37,496 bases of DNA from an uncultured Clostridia bacterium (GTDB lineage: Bacteria > Bacillota > Clostridia > Christensenellales > CAG-314): positions 1 through 37,496 of the forward strand of contig CANQJK010000012.1 of the NCBI GenBank assembly GCA_947624235.1, read 5' to 3'. Shown here piece by piece: positions 29,829 through 37,496 of this stretch (positions within the stretch are counted from its first letter, which is position 1; every line of letters starts with the position of its first letter). The notes under the pieces were generated by a model, which was given only the letters and a program-made list of their open reading frames with translations, did no database searches and was not told where the DNA came from. A program made the translations under genes and the position numbers.

Positions 29829-31741
29829 CTTACTTCCTTTCCGCTTGCCGTTTCCTTTTCGGGAGTGACGAAAACGACGTTTTTGCCGTCCGAAGCGCAC
29901 AGTATCATGCCGTTGCTTTCCACTCCGCGTATCTTGGCAGGTTTGAGGTTGGCAACAAGTACCACCGTTTTGCCTACAAGATATTCGGGCGTGTAGTACT
30001 GCGCAATTCCGCTTACCACCTGGCGCACTTGGTCGCCCACCTGTAATTTGAGCGCCAACAGTTTGTCGCTTTTGGCAACTTTTTGGCAATCGACCACCTT
30101 TGCGGTGACGAGCTTCACTTTGGCAAAGTCCTCTATCGTTATCTGCTCCGTTTGCTCTTCCTTTTCTTCCGTTTGTTCCGTTGCCAATTTGTCCAATTCT
30201 TTGAGTTCTTTGTCTACGTCTATGCGGTTGAACAGGTTGTCCCCCTTGTTTACCGTCGTGCCCTCGGCAATTCCGCCAAAGCGCGCCAACCCCGAAAAGT
30301 CGGTGGGGACGTCCAAACCCAGCTTGGCAAATATCCGTTGCGCGGTTGCGGGCACAAAGGGCAAAAGCAGTGTGGAGGCGAAGCGTATGCACTCGCACAA
30401 AACGTACATCACCGTTGCAAGACGGTCTTTGTCTCCCGATTTGTTGAGCGCCCAAGGCATTGTTTCGTCGATGTATTTGTTGGCGCGTTGTATTATCTTA
30501 AAAATGTCGCTCAGCGCGTCGGGCGCGGAAAGCGCTTCCATGTCGGCGCGCACTTTGCAAAGAGCGCCTTCGCAAAGAGAGATCAACTCTCTGTCCCTGT
30601 CGTCATAGTCGTTGGGGCGGGGGATGTTACCGCCGAAGTACTGCGTTACCATTGCCGTTGTGCGACTGACCAGATTGCCGAGGTCGTTTACCAGATCGGC
30701 ATTGGTGCGCACAAGCAACGCCTCGTTGGTGTAGTTTCCGTCGCTTCCAAAGGGTATTTCGCGTAGCAGATAGTATCTCACGACGTCGGCGCCGTATCTG
30801 TCGGCAAGCAAAACGGGATCTACTACGTTGCCCTTGGATTTGCTCATCTTGTCGCTACCGAAAAGCACCCAGCCGTGCCCGTACACCTTTTTGGGCATGG
30901 GCAAACCGAGAGCCATCAGCAACGCGGGCCAAATGATGGTGTGAAAGCGCACTATCTCCTTGCCCACCATGTGCAGATCGGCGGGCCAAAACTTGTCGTA
31001 CAGGCTGTGATCCTCCTGCAAATATCCCAAAGCGGTGATGTAGTTGGCAAGCGCGTCCACCCACACATATGCAACGTGTTTGGGATCGAAGGGGAGTTTT
31101 ACGCCCCAGTCGAAGGTGGTGCGCGATATGCACAGATCTTTTAGTCCGGGCTTGATAAAGTTGTTTATCATCTCGTTCATGCGCGATTTGGGGGATATGA
31201 AGTCGGGATTTTGCTCGTAAAACTCGATAAGCCTGTCCTGATATTTGCTCAGGCGGAAAAAGTAACTTTCCTCCTTTTGAAGTTTTACTTCCCGTCCGCA
31301 GTCGGGGCATTTGCCGTCCACAAGCTGACTTTCCGTCCAGAAGCTTTCGCAGGGCGTGCAGTACCAACCCTCGTAGCTTGATTTGTAGATGTCACCGCTG
31401 GCGAGGAGTTTTTCGTAAATTTTTTGAACGGCTTTTTCGTGATATTCGTCCGTGGTGCGGATAAATTTGTCGTAGGATATGTTGAGCACGTTCCACAAAT
31501 TGACTATCTGCTCGTGCAACGCGTCCACATACTGTTTGGGAGTCACGCCCGCGGCCTCGGCTTTTTGCTGTACTTTTTGCCCGTGCTCGTCCGTGCCCGT
31601 AAGATAAAACACGTCAAAGCCGTCCATTCGCTTGAAGCGCGCAATGGCGTCGCAGATGACCGTGGTGTAGCAGTGACCTATGTGCAGTTTTCCGCTACTG
31701 TAATAGATGGGGGTTGTGATGTAGTAGGTGGGTTTACTCAT
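29825..31741 (-). CDS. metG: Methionyl-tRNA synthetase
   Basis: A 638-residue class I synthetase that charges initiator and elongator tRNA-Met. The signature HIGH is in GKLHIGHCYTT. A zinc-finger-like insert has CTPC and CPDC. The KMSKS loop is DKMSKSKGNVV. An anticodon-binding helical domain follows. The C-terminal ~110 residues are an EMAP/Trbp111-type tRNA-binding domain (IEDFAKVKLVTAKVVDC ... PAKIRGVESNGMILCAS), joined by a Glu-rich linker. It starts at ATG 31741 behind AGAGG. It is the first gene of the leftward operon metG-tatD-radical SAM-queH. I saw no T-box in front of it. Confidence 0.97.
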   Translation of the reverse strand: MSKPTYYITTPIYYSSGKLHIGHCYTTVICDAIARFKRMDGFDVFYLTGTDEHGQKVQQKAEAAGVTPKQYVDALHEQIVNLWNVLNISYDKFIRTTDEYHEKAVQKIYEKLLASGDIYKSSYEGWYCTPCESFWTESQLVDGKCPDCGREVKLQKEESYFFRLSKYQDRLIEFYEQNPDFISPKSRMNEMINNFIKPGLKDLCISRTTFDWGVKLPFDPKHVAYVWVDALANYITALGYLQEDHSLYDKFWPADLHMVGKEIVRFHTIIWPALLMALGLPMPKKVYGHGWVLFGSDKMSKSKGNVVDPVLLADRYGADVVRYYLLREIPFGSDGNYTNEALLVRTNADLVNDLGNLVSRTTAMVTQYFGGNIPRPNDYDDRDRELISLCEGALCKVRADMEALSAPDALSDIFKIIQRANKYIDETMPWALNKSGDKDRLATVMYVLCECIRFASTLLLPFVPATAQRIFAKLGLDVPTDFSGLARFGGIAEGTTVNKGDNLFNRIDVDKELKELDKLATEQTEEKEEQTEQITIEDFAKVKLVTAKVVDCQKVAKSDKLLALKLQVGDQVRQVVSGIAQYYTPEYLVGKTVVLVANLKPAKIRGVESNGMILCASDGKNVVFVTPEKETASGKEVR

Positions 31742-32041
31742 GATGCGCCTCTTTGTTGTAGTTTGGGATAATATATCGCTTTCACGGCTTCCGCACCCGT
31801 GCGACGGAGAAAAACCTCGAACGAGCTCGCCAGACGATTTTTGATTGCGCCCGTGCGAGGGATAACGTCAAACAAGTCGGGCTTGCCGTCCACTTGCGCA
31901 AAAGAGCGACCGCGACGAAAGCATATATGCTAAAACAGCTATATTATATATGTTTTGAAGGTTTTTGTAAACCGTTCGTCGAATACTTGTCGCAACAGCC
32001 CAATAAACTACTATCATGAAGTGCGCTCGGAGCAAATTGTC
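31742..32041. other. Divergent intergenic region between metG and spmA
   Basis: No gene is seen. It must hold both promoters, but no convincing sigma-A promoter was found. An AT-rich part at 31921-31957 begins with the palindrome GCATATATGC, and AAAACA and TGTTTT face each other across it. A sporulation sigma-factor promoter for spmA could lie here and would not show consensus boxes. Confidence 0.4.
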
Positions 32042-32596
32042 GTGAATATCGTGTGGACCGTCGTCACCGCGCTGTCGTTGTTGACGCTCACCTTCACTCA
32101 TCCGCAAAGCGTGCTGACCGTGTGTTTGGACAGTTGCTCGCAGGCTGTCACGGCGACGCTCGGTCTGGCGGGGATATACTGTTTGTGGATGGGCATTTTC
32201 GAAGTGGCGGATAAGTGCCGTTTGGTGGAGGGACTTTCGCGTTGCTTTGAAAAATTGAACAAATGGCTCTACGGCAATGTGTCCAAGGTGGCGTTGCAGT
32301 ACATTTCCCTCAACCTTGCCTCCAATCTGTTGGGAGTGGGCAACGCGGCCACTCCCTCGGCGATAGGCGCCATTGCGGAAATGGAGCATGGCGAAAAACT
32401 GAGTCGAAGCGGCGCCATGCTGTTTGTCATCAATGCAAGCAGTGTTCAGTTGATACCGACAACGGTGATGGGCTTGCGCGCAAGTCTCGGTTCGGCAGAT
32501 CCCGCCGACATTTTGTTGCCCAACCTCATTGCCACCGCAGTCACGTCCGTTGTGGGCGTTGCGTTGGTGTTTTGCGCGTATGGGGTGGCAAAATGA
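32042..32596 (+). CDS. spmA: Spore maturation protein A
   Basis: A 184-residue membrane protein, close to the ~196 of Bacillus subtilis SpmA, needed there for spore core dehydration. Markers are the N-terminal NIVWTVVTALSL helix, GLAGIYCLWMGIFEVADKCRLVE, NLASNLLGVGNAATPSAIGA, and INASSVQLIPTTVMGLRASLGS with ADILLPNLIAT. The gene is started at GTG 32042, matching the family N-terminus, with GGAG at 32029-32032 and a 9-base spacer. The frame is open to 31955 without a site. It overlaps spmB (ATGA). Confidence 0.92.
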   Translation: MNIVWTVVTALSLLTLTFTHPQSVLTVCLDSCSQAVTATLGLAGIYCLWMGIFEVADKCRLVEGLSRCFEKLNKWLYGNVSKVALQYISLNLASNLLGVGNAATPSAIGAIAEMEHGEKLSRSGAMLFVINASSVQLIPTTVMGLRASLGSADPADILLPNLIATAVTSVVGVALVFCAYGVAK

Positions 32597-33096
32597 GTTA
32601 CATCGTACCCCTTTTGCTTGTGTTTGTGCTGGTGTTGGGGTTGGCAAAAAGGGTAAACGTGTACGACAGTTTTGTGCTGGGGGCAAAAAAGTCCATAAAC
32701 CTGTCTTGGACGGTTTTTCCCTACCTGGCAACGGTGTTCATCATGGTAAACGCTCTCCACGCAAGCGGACTGGACGCTTGGTTGACAAAGATCGTCGCTC
32801 CGCCCTTCGAACTGCTCGGCGTTCCGCGCGAGGTGGTACAGTTGGTGCTTTTGCGCCCCTTTTCGGGTAGCGGAAGCCTTGCCTTACTTACCGACGTGTA
32901 CAACAGTTACGGCGTGGACAGCTACATAGGGCGGTGCGCTTCCGTCATCATGGGCAGTAGCGAAACGGTGTTTTACGTCGCTTCCGTGTATTTTGCGGGC
33001 ACGCATGTGCGTCACACGGGTTGGGCTATCCCCATTGCGCTGTTTTGCAATTTTATCGGCGCGGTGGTCGGCTGTCTGCTGTGCAGGATAATGTGA
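32593..33096 (+). CDS. spmB: Spore maturation protein B
   Basis: A 167-residue membrane partner of SpmA (about 178 in Bacillus subtilis). Markers are FVLGAKKSINLSWTVFPYLATVF, GVPREVVQLVLLRPFSGSGSLALLTDVYNSYG, IMGSSETVFYVASVYF and the last helix pair. It shares a nucleoside-recognition-type fold with SpmA and is coupled to it by an ATGA overlap at 32593-32596. A longer frame upstream (from 32263) is a shadow of spmA. It is followed by spoIIE after 201 bases with no clear terminator. Confidence 0.92.
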   Translation: MSYIVPLLLVFVLVLGLAKRVNVYDSFVLGAKKSINLSWTVFPYLATVFIMVNALHASGLDAWLTKIVAPPFELLGVPREVVQLVLLRPFSGSGSLALLTDVYNSYGVDSYIGRCASVIMGSSETVFYVASVYFAGTHVRHTGWAIPIALFCNFIGAVVGCLLCRIM

Positions 33097-33297
33097 CCGC
33101 CGTTGACGTCATGCGAAAAAGCGGTAAAAAAAGCCCTTTTCGACGCAGTTTCGGGCGCCGTCGGGGCGGACGTGTCCCGCAATTTTTGCCGATAGCGCTT
33201 TCTACCAACAAACAAATTCAAATTCGGTCATATTTTTACAATAACCCCCGTACTTGCCGATGTACTATTGGCTTAAAAGCGTTTCGGGGGAGATTTT

Positions 33298-35568
33298 ATG
33301 AAAATTTCGTTAAAGGGCAGGCTTTCGGCAAAGACGGTGTTGCTTTATGTGGTGTACGTCGCGCTCACCGTTGCGTCGGGCGGAGTGTTCGACGGCAGTG
33401 TCGCGTTCGGTTTGTTTGTGGGCGTGGTGTATTCGGCAAATCCCATTGTGGCGTCGGTGATATATCTCGGCGCGTCGGCGGTGTACGGTTGGACGAGCCT
33501 GCTTCACGCCACGGTGCGCGTTGCGGTGATAATGCTGTTTGTCGCGATACATTATTTCGTCAAGCGCAAGATCGGCAAGCTTACGCTCTTGCTTTATCTG
33601 GCGATATCCAACGTGTTTTATCTTGCTTACGGCAACGAAAACTTTTTTGCGCTGTTCGACAAGCTGTTGTACGTCGCAATAGGCATTGCCTTTGCCTATG
33701 TGTGTATCTACGTGTTCCGCGCGGTGTTCGTGCGCGGTCTGAGTTACCGTCCCGCATTGGACGAAACGGTGTGCATAGGTTTGTTTGTAGTGGTGGCGTC
33801 ATTTTGTCTGTCGCAGATATCCTTTGGAGAGTTGCAGTTGATCTATTTCGTCGCGCCCTTTGCGTTGCTGTTTTGCGCGGTGTGTTTCGGCGACAAGGTC
33901 AGCCTTGCGGGAGCGGTGCTCATAGGCATTGGCAACGTGTTTGCCACCGCAAGTTACGAGTGTTGCGTCTATTGCGCGATAGCGTCGTTGTGCGCCGTTA
34001 CTCTGTGTCGCGTCAACAGATATCTGGGCGCGCTGTCGGTGCTCATCGTGGACGTGTTGATGAGTTACTTTCTCAATTTGCACGGCGTATTCGACATGAC
34101 GGTGTTTGCGCCCACCTTTGCCTCGGCGTTGGTGTTTACCGTTATACCCACTTCCGTCTACCGCTATGTGCGCGATTACTGCTCGGGCAGTGCGGACAGG
34201 TATCTGAGCCAAAGCATGGCGCAACGTATAGGCGACAGCGTATCCCGCCGACTTTTGCGCCTGTCGGATATATTTCTGTCCATGAAAAACGCCTTTTTCT
34301 CCATGTCCGTGGGAGCCGTTTCTCCCGAGGACGCCCAAAAAGCCATTGTCAGGCAGTGCTCGGAGAGCGTCTGTCGCGATTGCGCAAGTCGCGTGCGCTG
34401 TTGGAGGCAGGACCTTTCGCAAACGGAGCAAAGTCTGTTGCAGTTGAGCGTGTGCGCCGTAAAGCGCGGAAAAGTGACGATATTGGACGTTCCGCAGACG
34501 TTATCCGTCAAGTGCGACAAGGTGTCTGCAATGATAAGCGAAGTAAACGCGCAGGCGCAGACCTACCGTGCCTATCGCGAACGCACGGAAACGGCAATGA
34601 GCGGAAAGGAACTGCTCGGCGAACAAATGGGCGGAGTGTCCAATTTGCTTATGCAGATAGCCACGGAAACAAAAAACCGCGTCAACTACGACCGCACGAG
34701 GGAAACGGAGCTAATGGAAAGTCTGGTGTTTCACAACGTGCTGTGCACGGGAGCCGTCATCGCCCGACAAAAGGACATGGTGACGGTGGCGCTCACCGTT
34801 TCGACAAAGGACGTTGACAAGGAAACGATAGAAAAAGTCGTATCCGCCTCGTTAAAGCAAAATATGTGCGTAGAGAGGGTGGAGCAAACGGAAAGTTCCG
34901 CCTGGGTAAACGTACTTTTGACGGTAAAACCGCGATATGGGGTGAGTTTTGGCGTGGCGTCCGTGCCCAAATCGGGCAACGAGATATCGGGCGACACGCA
35001 CACCGTCACCCGCACGGACAACGGCAAGTGCATCATTGCGCTGTGCGACGGCATGGGTAGCGGAACGGTCGCCGAGCAGATGTCGGCAACTTCCATTGGT
35101 TTGGTGGAAAGTTTTTACCGCGCGGGTTTCGACAACGACACGATACTTTCCTGTATCAACCGTCTGCTCGTGGGAAGCGGTAACGAGATCTTTTGCGCCG
35201 TGGACGTGGTGGTGTTGGATCTGTACAACGGTCTGGCGGATTTCATCAAGTTGGGCGCGCCGTCGGGGTTGGTGAAAAACGACGGCAAGGTGGAGATAGT
35301 AAACGGAAGCAGTTTGCCACTGGGCGTGTTGGACGAAATGACGCCCTCTGTTACCAAAAAGGCGCTTATAGGCGGAGACGCCGTGGTGCTTGTGTCCGAC
35401 GGAGTTGCCGATTGCTTTCGCGATCCCGAAGCCATTGCGCGCATATTTGCCGAGGTGTCCCTCAACGTCCCCCAAAGCGTCGCCGAGACGATACTTGCGC
35501 GCGCGCTCAAAAAATGCGACAACAAGGCTCCCGACGACATGACCGTGCTCGTAGCCAAAATGTCGTAG
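33298..35568 (+). CDS. spoIIE: Stage II sporulation protein E, membrane-bound PP2C phosphatase
   Basis: A 756-residue phosphatase that, in known spore-formers, dephosphorylates SpoIIAA to switch on sigma-F in the forespore. About ten membrane helices fill residues 1-290. A central regulatory and dimerisation region includes RDCASRVRCW. The C-terminal PP2C domain has LCDGMGSG (Asp at 584), KLGAPSG, SDGVADCF (Asp 701) and DDMTVLV (Asp 746/747), which provide metal ligands. The start is ATG 33298 behind GGGGGAG. A TTCGACG near 33143 is one mismatch from a Spo0A box on the minus strand, which is weak evidence. spoIIAA, spoIIAB and sigF are not in the window. Confidence 0.93.
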   Translation: MKISLKGRLSAKTVLLYVVYVALTVASGGVFDGSVAFGLFVGVVYSANPIVASVIYLGASAVYGWTSLLHATVRVAVIMLFVAIHYFVKRKIGKLTLLLYLAISNVFYLAYGNENFFALFDKLLYVAIGIAFAYVCIYVFRAVFVRGLSYRPALDETVCIGLFVVVASFCLSQISFGELQLIYFVAPFALLFCAVCFGDKVSLAGAVLIGIGNVFATASYECCVYCAIASLCAVTLCRVNRYLGALSVLIVDVLMSYFLNLHGVFDMTVFAPTFASALVFTVIPTSVYRYVRDYCSGSADRYLSQSMAQRIGDSVSRRLLRLSDIFLSMKNAFFSMSVGAVSPEDAQKAIVRQCSESVCRDCASRVRCWRQDLSQTEQSLLQLSVCAVKRGKVTILDVPQTLSVKCDKVSAMISEVNAQAQTYRAYRERTETAMSGKELLGEQMGGVSNLLMQIATETKNRVNYDRTRETELMESLVFHNVLCTGAVIARQKDMVTVALTVSTKDVDKETIEKVVSASLKQNMCVERVEQTESSAWVNVLLTVKPRYGVSFGVASVPKSGNEISGDTHTVTRTDNGKCIIALCDGMGSGTVAEQMSATSIGLVESFYRAGFDNDTILSCINRLLVGSGNEIFCAVDVVVLDLYNGLADFIKLGAPSGLVKNDGKVEIVNGSSLPLGVLDEMTPSVTKKALIGGDAVVLVSDGVADCFRDPEAIARIFAEVSLNVPQSVAETILARALKKCDNKAPDDMTVLVAKMS

Positions 35569-35578
35569 CGTCTACACT

Positions 35579-35607
35579 TTGTCACGCAAATTTGCATATA
35601 GTATATT
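35579..35607 (+). promoter_or_regulatory. Promoter of the acetyltransferase gene
   Basis: TTGTCA (35579-35584) and TATATT (35602-35607) have a 17-base spacer, starting just after the spoIIE stop. Confidence 0.65.
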
Positions 35608-35628
35608 ATTGCTACAAAGGAGAGTTCT

Positions 35629-36231
35629 TTGTCCGAGTACATATTAGAGGACACCGTAACGGTGGGAAAAAACGTCACGATAGAGCCTTATTCGGTCGTC
35701 AAGGGCAATACTGTGTTGGCGGACGGCTGTGTGGTGGGCAGTTTCAGTTATATATGTAACGCGCGCGTGGGCGCGAGGACGGTGGTGCGATCCTCTCGCA
35801 TAACGGATAGCGTTGTGGGCGCCGACTGCACCGTGGGACCGAACGCGCACCTTCGCGACGGAGCCGAAGTGGGCGACAATTGTCGTATCGGCAACTTTGT
35901 GGAAGTGAAACACAGCGTCATTCACAACGGAGTAAAGGCGTCTCACCTCAGCTACATCGGGGACGCCGAAGTGGGCGCTCGCACAAATATCGGGTGCGGA
36001 GTGATATTCGTCAACTTTGACGGTCGCGACAAACACCGCACAACGGTGGGCGAAGATTGCTTTGTGGGGTGCAACGCCAACCTTGTGGCTCCGCTCAATA
36101 TCGGCAAGGGCTGTTTTGTCGCTTGCGGTACCACGGTGGACAAGGATATCCCCGACGGCTCGTTCAGCATAGGGCGCAGTTACCTCACCGTAAAGGAAGG
36201 GCGCGCCGTCAAATATTTGCCCAAAGGGTAG
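35629..36231 (+). CDS. Stand-alone GlmU-type left-handed beta-helix acetyltransferase domain
   Basis: A 200-residue protein made almost entirely of hexapeptide repeats ([LIV]-G-x4 pattern). It matches the C-terminal acetyltransferase half of GlmU: HNGVKASHLSYIGDAEVG, then TNIGCGVIFVNFDG, DKHRTTVG and FVGCNANLVAPLNIG. In GlmU this half acetylates glucosamine-1-phosphate. The N-terminal nucleotidyltransferase half is absent. The start is TTG 35629, 6 bases behind AAAGGAG, with its own promoter. Whether it replaces GlmU, or modifies a different sugar, cannot be told here. Confidence 0.85.
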   Translation: MSEYILEDTVTVGKNVTIEPYSVVKGNTVLADGCVVGSFSYICNARVGARTVVRSSRITDSVVGADCTVGPNAHLRDGAEVGDNCRIGNFVEVKHSVIHNGVKASHLSYIGDAEVGARTNIGCGVIFVNFDGRDKHRTTVGEDCFVGCNANLVAPLNIGKGCFVACGTTVDKDIPDGSFSIGRSYLTVKEGRAVKYLPKG

Positions 36232-36557
36232 TGTGCGCTTGTGGCAACCGTCCAAAACGAACAGGGCAAAGGCTTTTGGGGCGACTTTGAAACATACACA
36301 TCGCCTCGGGCTAACAATTTGCGCGTTGACGGCTCTTTGCGCTCATTCGAGAGCTTCCCTTTCGGCGTTTTGACGCTTTTGTGTTGCCCAATTTTGACGG
36401 TATCGGGCTTGTGGCTTGTTTCCGACGGCGGGCAATTCGGCGCATTTTCGGGACGGTTTTTGCCACAAAACATAGCGATCGGACGGCGACAAAACGGGCA
36501 ATAAAAAAATCGCAAAAAATTTTTTTGCTAATTTTTTGAAAAATTGCCTTCATTTTG
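36232..36557. other. Gene-poor stretch behind the acetyltransferase
   Basis: A frame of 87 codons starts at GTG 36241 and ends at 36504. It has an AAAGGG 12 bases upstream inside the previous gene, but the product shows no recognisable domain, so I do not call it. At 36512-36528 GCAAAAAA faces TTTTTTTGC, a weak AT-rich hairpin that could act as a terminator. Confidence 0.4.
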
Positions 36558-36587
36558 TTGACGAAAAGCCGTTTGCTATGGTAAAAT
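36558..36587 (+). promoter_or_regulatory. Candidate promoter of the terminal lipoprotein gene
   Basis: TTGACG (36558-36563) and TAAAAT (36582-36587) have an 18-base spacer. Immediately after it, GAGAATA-G-TTATCTC (36604-36618) is an imperfect palindrome with the geometry of an operator. Confidence 0.5.
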
Positions 36588-37155
36588 ACGCCTATCTCAA
36601 CTGAGAATAGTTATCTCGCCTACGATTTCAGTTCAATGGCTCCGAAGGTTCTCCCGTGGTTGACTTTTTAGCTTGAAACGGAATAGAAGTGCTTGTACTC
36701 GAAATGTATAGGGGGAGTTTTACCTTTTTTGGTTGAATGACGAAAATGCTCCGCTTGTGAATTTCGGGTATTTTTGTTTTTACGAGGGATTGGTTGGTTC
36801 TCGTCTCCGACGGCAACGAACTGTCGGAGTTCGAGTCGACCGCAATTAAATCAATTTTTCGGCATGGCGTCAAGTTTCCCGCGAAAGAGGAGCGGAGCGC
36901 CCAGCCGAAAAACCATGTGCACAACTCACACCGCAGGAACCCCCTGCAGGGGGTTCTTCGTTCACTTGAACGAAGAACACGTTGCCTACCAAGCAAAAAG
37001 AGGGCGTTTGACGTGTCACGGCGTGCATAACGCGCAAACAAAGCGATCGCGACGCAAAATATTTCGGCATTGCCGACTATCGCGACTAAAACCGCATGCA
37101 CCCCGAGTGAAAAAATCTCGGTGCAAAATAAAAACAATATTATGGAGGAAAAACA
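36588..37155 (+). promoter_or_regulatory. Long structured leader before the terminal lipoprotein gene
   Basis: About 560 bases without a convincing gene. Notable structures are CTCCGAC/GTCGGAG near 36807-36832, and a perfect 20-base palindrome GAACCCCCTGCAGGGGGTTC at 36937-36956. TTCTTCGTTC (36954-36963) pairs with GAACGAAGAA (36968-36977). This shares three bases with the palindrome, so the two cannot both form fully. A stem around TGCAC...GTGCA lies near 37097-37125. Open frames here (36794-37030 plus, 36628-37137 minus) look like by-products of these repeats. Confidence 0.45.
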
Positions 37156-37496
37156 ATGAAATTAGCAAAAAGACTATTGGTCGTGTTGTTGGTCGTCTGC
37201 ATGATGACCGGCGTCTTGACGATAGTGACGGCTTGTAAAAAAGATTGTGGCATCGGCAATCACACCGACGAAGGACACGACGGTGTTTGCGATGTGTGTG
37301 GCAAGCCCACTGTTTTCAAGCACGTTGACGCCAACGGTGACAAAAAATGCGACACCTGCGGTAAAGACATCGTGTACACCTACAATGACTATTTGACGGT
37401 AACTCCGTCAAACTGGAACGAATTGGATTATTCGGATAACAATGATACTGCAATCATGGGTTATATCGGTTCTCCGTTCTTTGAGTACGATTATCA
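37156..37496 (+). CDS. N-terminal part of a lipoprotein, possibly a solute-binding protein (runs off the window)
   Basis: ATG 37156 follows GGAGG with an 8-base spacer and stays open to the window end (113 codons). A signal peptide ends in the lipobox VTAC (Cys27). Next come two short cysteine repeats, HDGVCDVCGKP and DKKCDTCGKD, each with an upstream His/Asp cluster, so they may bind metal. The following sequence, YNDYLTVTPSNWNELDYSDN, resembles the start of extracellular peptide-binding (SBP family 5) proteins of Clostridia; this is a tentative call since most of the domain is outside. It was missed by simple ORF listing because it has no stop in the window. Confidence 0.75.
   Translation, partial: MKLAKRLLVVLLVVCMMTGVLTIVTACKKDCGIGNHTDEGHDGVCDVCGKPTVFKHVDANGDKKCDTCGKDIVYTYNDYLTVTPSNWNELDYSDNNDTAIMGYIGSPFFEYDY

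Noticed and set aside
33140..33150. Spo0A box before spoIIE
   Set aside because: TTCGACG is a one-mismatch half-match only, with no promoter placed relative to it. It is too weak to list as a site.
36241..36504. 87-codon frame behind the acetyltransferase gene
   Set aside because: The start is GTG with a poorly spaced AAAGGG and no family resemblance. It was left as unresolved rather than called.
36604..36618. Fur-like operator GAGAATA-G-TTATCTC
   Set aside because: It matches a 7-1-7 layout, but two positions in each arm do not pair and the gene has no clear iron link. It is mentioned only as a possible operator.
36800..36850. tRNA-like segment with GAGTTCGAGTC
   Set aside because: The flanking bases do not form a T-stem, and no acceptor or anticodon arm could be placed. 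No tRNA or rRNA gene was found in the window.
36628..37137. 169-codon minus-strand frame across the leader of the terminal lipoprotein
   Set aside because: It covers the palindromes and the promoter-proximal leader and has no recognisable domain or ribosome binding site.

Overview
The window is 37.5 kb of a spore-forming member of the Bacillota, most likely class Clostridia and probably an uncultivated gut-type lineage. The evidence is a SpmA/SpmB/SpoIIE sporulation cluster, AAGGAG-type ribosome binding sites, many ATGA stop/start overlaps, sigma-A-like promoters with 16-18 base spacers, frequent GTG and TTG starts, and the rpsF-ssb-rpsR and metG-tatD gene orders. The lineage is inferred from these features and not from any database search.

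Layout, left to right. 1-4172 (+): the tail of an unidentified gene, uracil-DNA glycosylase, an alpha/beta hydrolase and a MacB-like ABC ATPase-permease fusion. 4316-5397 (+): promoter, a folded leader and the rpsF-ssb-rpsR operon. 5398-6129: gene-free, holding a dispersed hairpin repeat. 6130-9748 (+): a three-part fusion (VTT membrane domain, PlsC-type acyltransferase, zinc ribbon) followed by a YfcC-type transporter and a terminator. 9782-11401 (-): two zinc-ribbon membrane proteins and a previously unlisted 57-residue membrane ORF, divergent from a 75-residue XRE regulator across a palindromic operator. 11740-12618: a repeat island. 12619-16088 (+): aquaporin, then rsmA-tilS, with rsmA probably leaderless. 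16089-16538: a MITE-like palindrome and short direct repeats. 16539-18882: a small membrane protein (-), an M14 carboxypeptidase (+) and a PHP phosphoesterase (+). 18883-19354: another repeat copy and a DnaA-box-bearing promoter region. 19355-26999 (+): a small membrane protein, then a possible export locus: a YwaF-like membrane domain fused to an ABC ATPase, an ABC permease, an anchored Ig-like protein and a large beta-helix lipoprotein. 27000-27671: tandem repeats. 27672-31741 (-): metG, tatD, a TatD-associated radical SAM gene and queH. 32042-36231 (+): spmA, spmB, spoIIE and a stand-alone GlmU-type acetyltransferase domain. 36232-37155: a long structured leader in front of a lipoprotein gene that runs off the window.

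How it works together. Most of the window is housekeeping: DNA repair, ribosome biogenesis and translation (S6, S18, RsmA, TilS, QueH, MetRS), SSB and sporulation. The most novel-looking parts are the YwaF-ABC export locus at 19983-26999, the VTT-acyltransferase-zinc-ribbon fusion, the XRE/zinc-ribbon locus with its symmetrical operator, and a dispersed repeat family. Copies of that family sit directly behind the stop codons of rpsR, the XRE gene, the PHP gene and queH, and one copy has supplied the last codons of queH.
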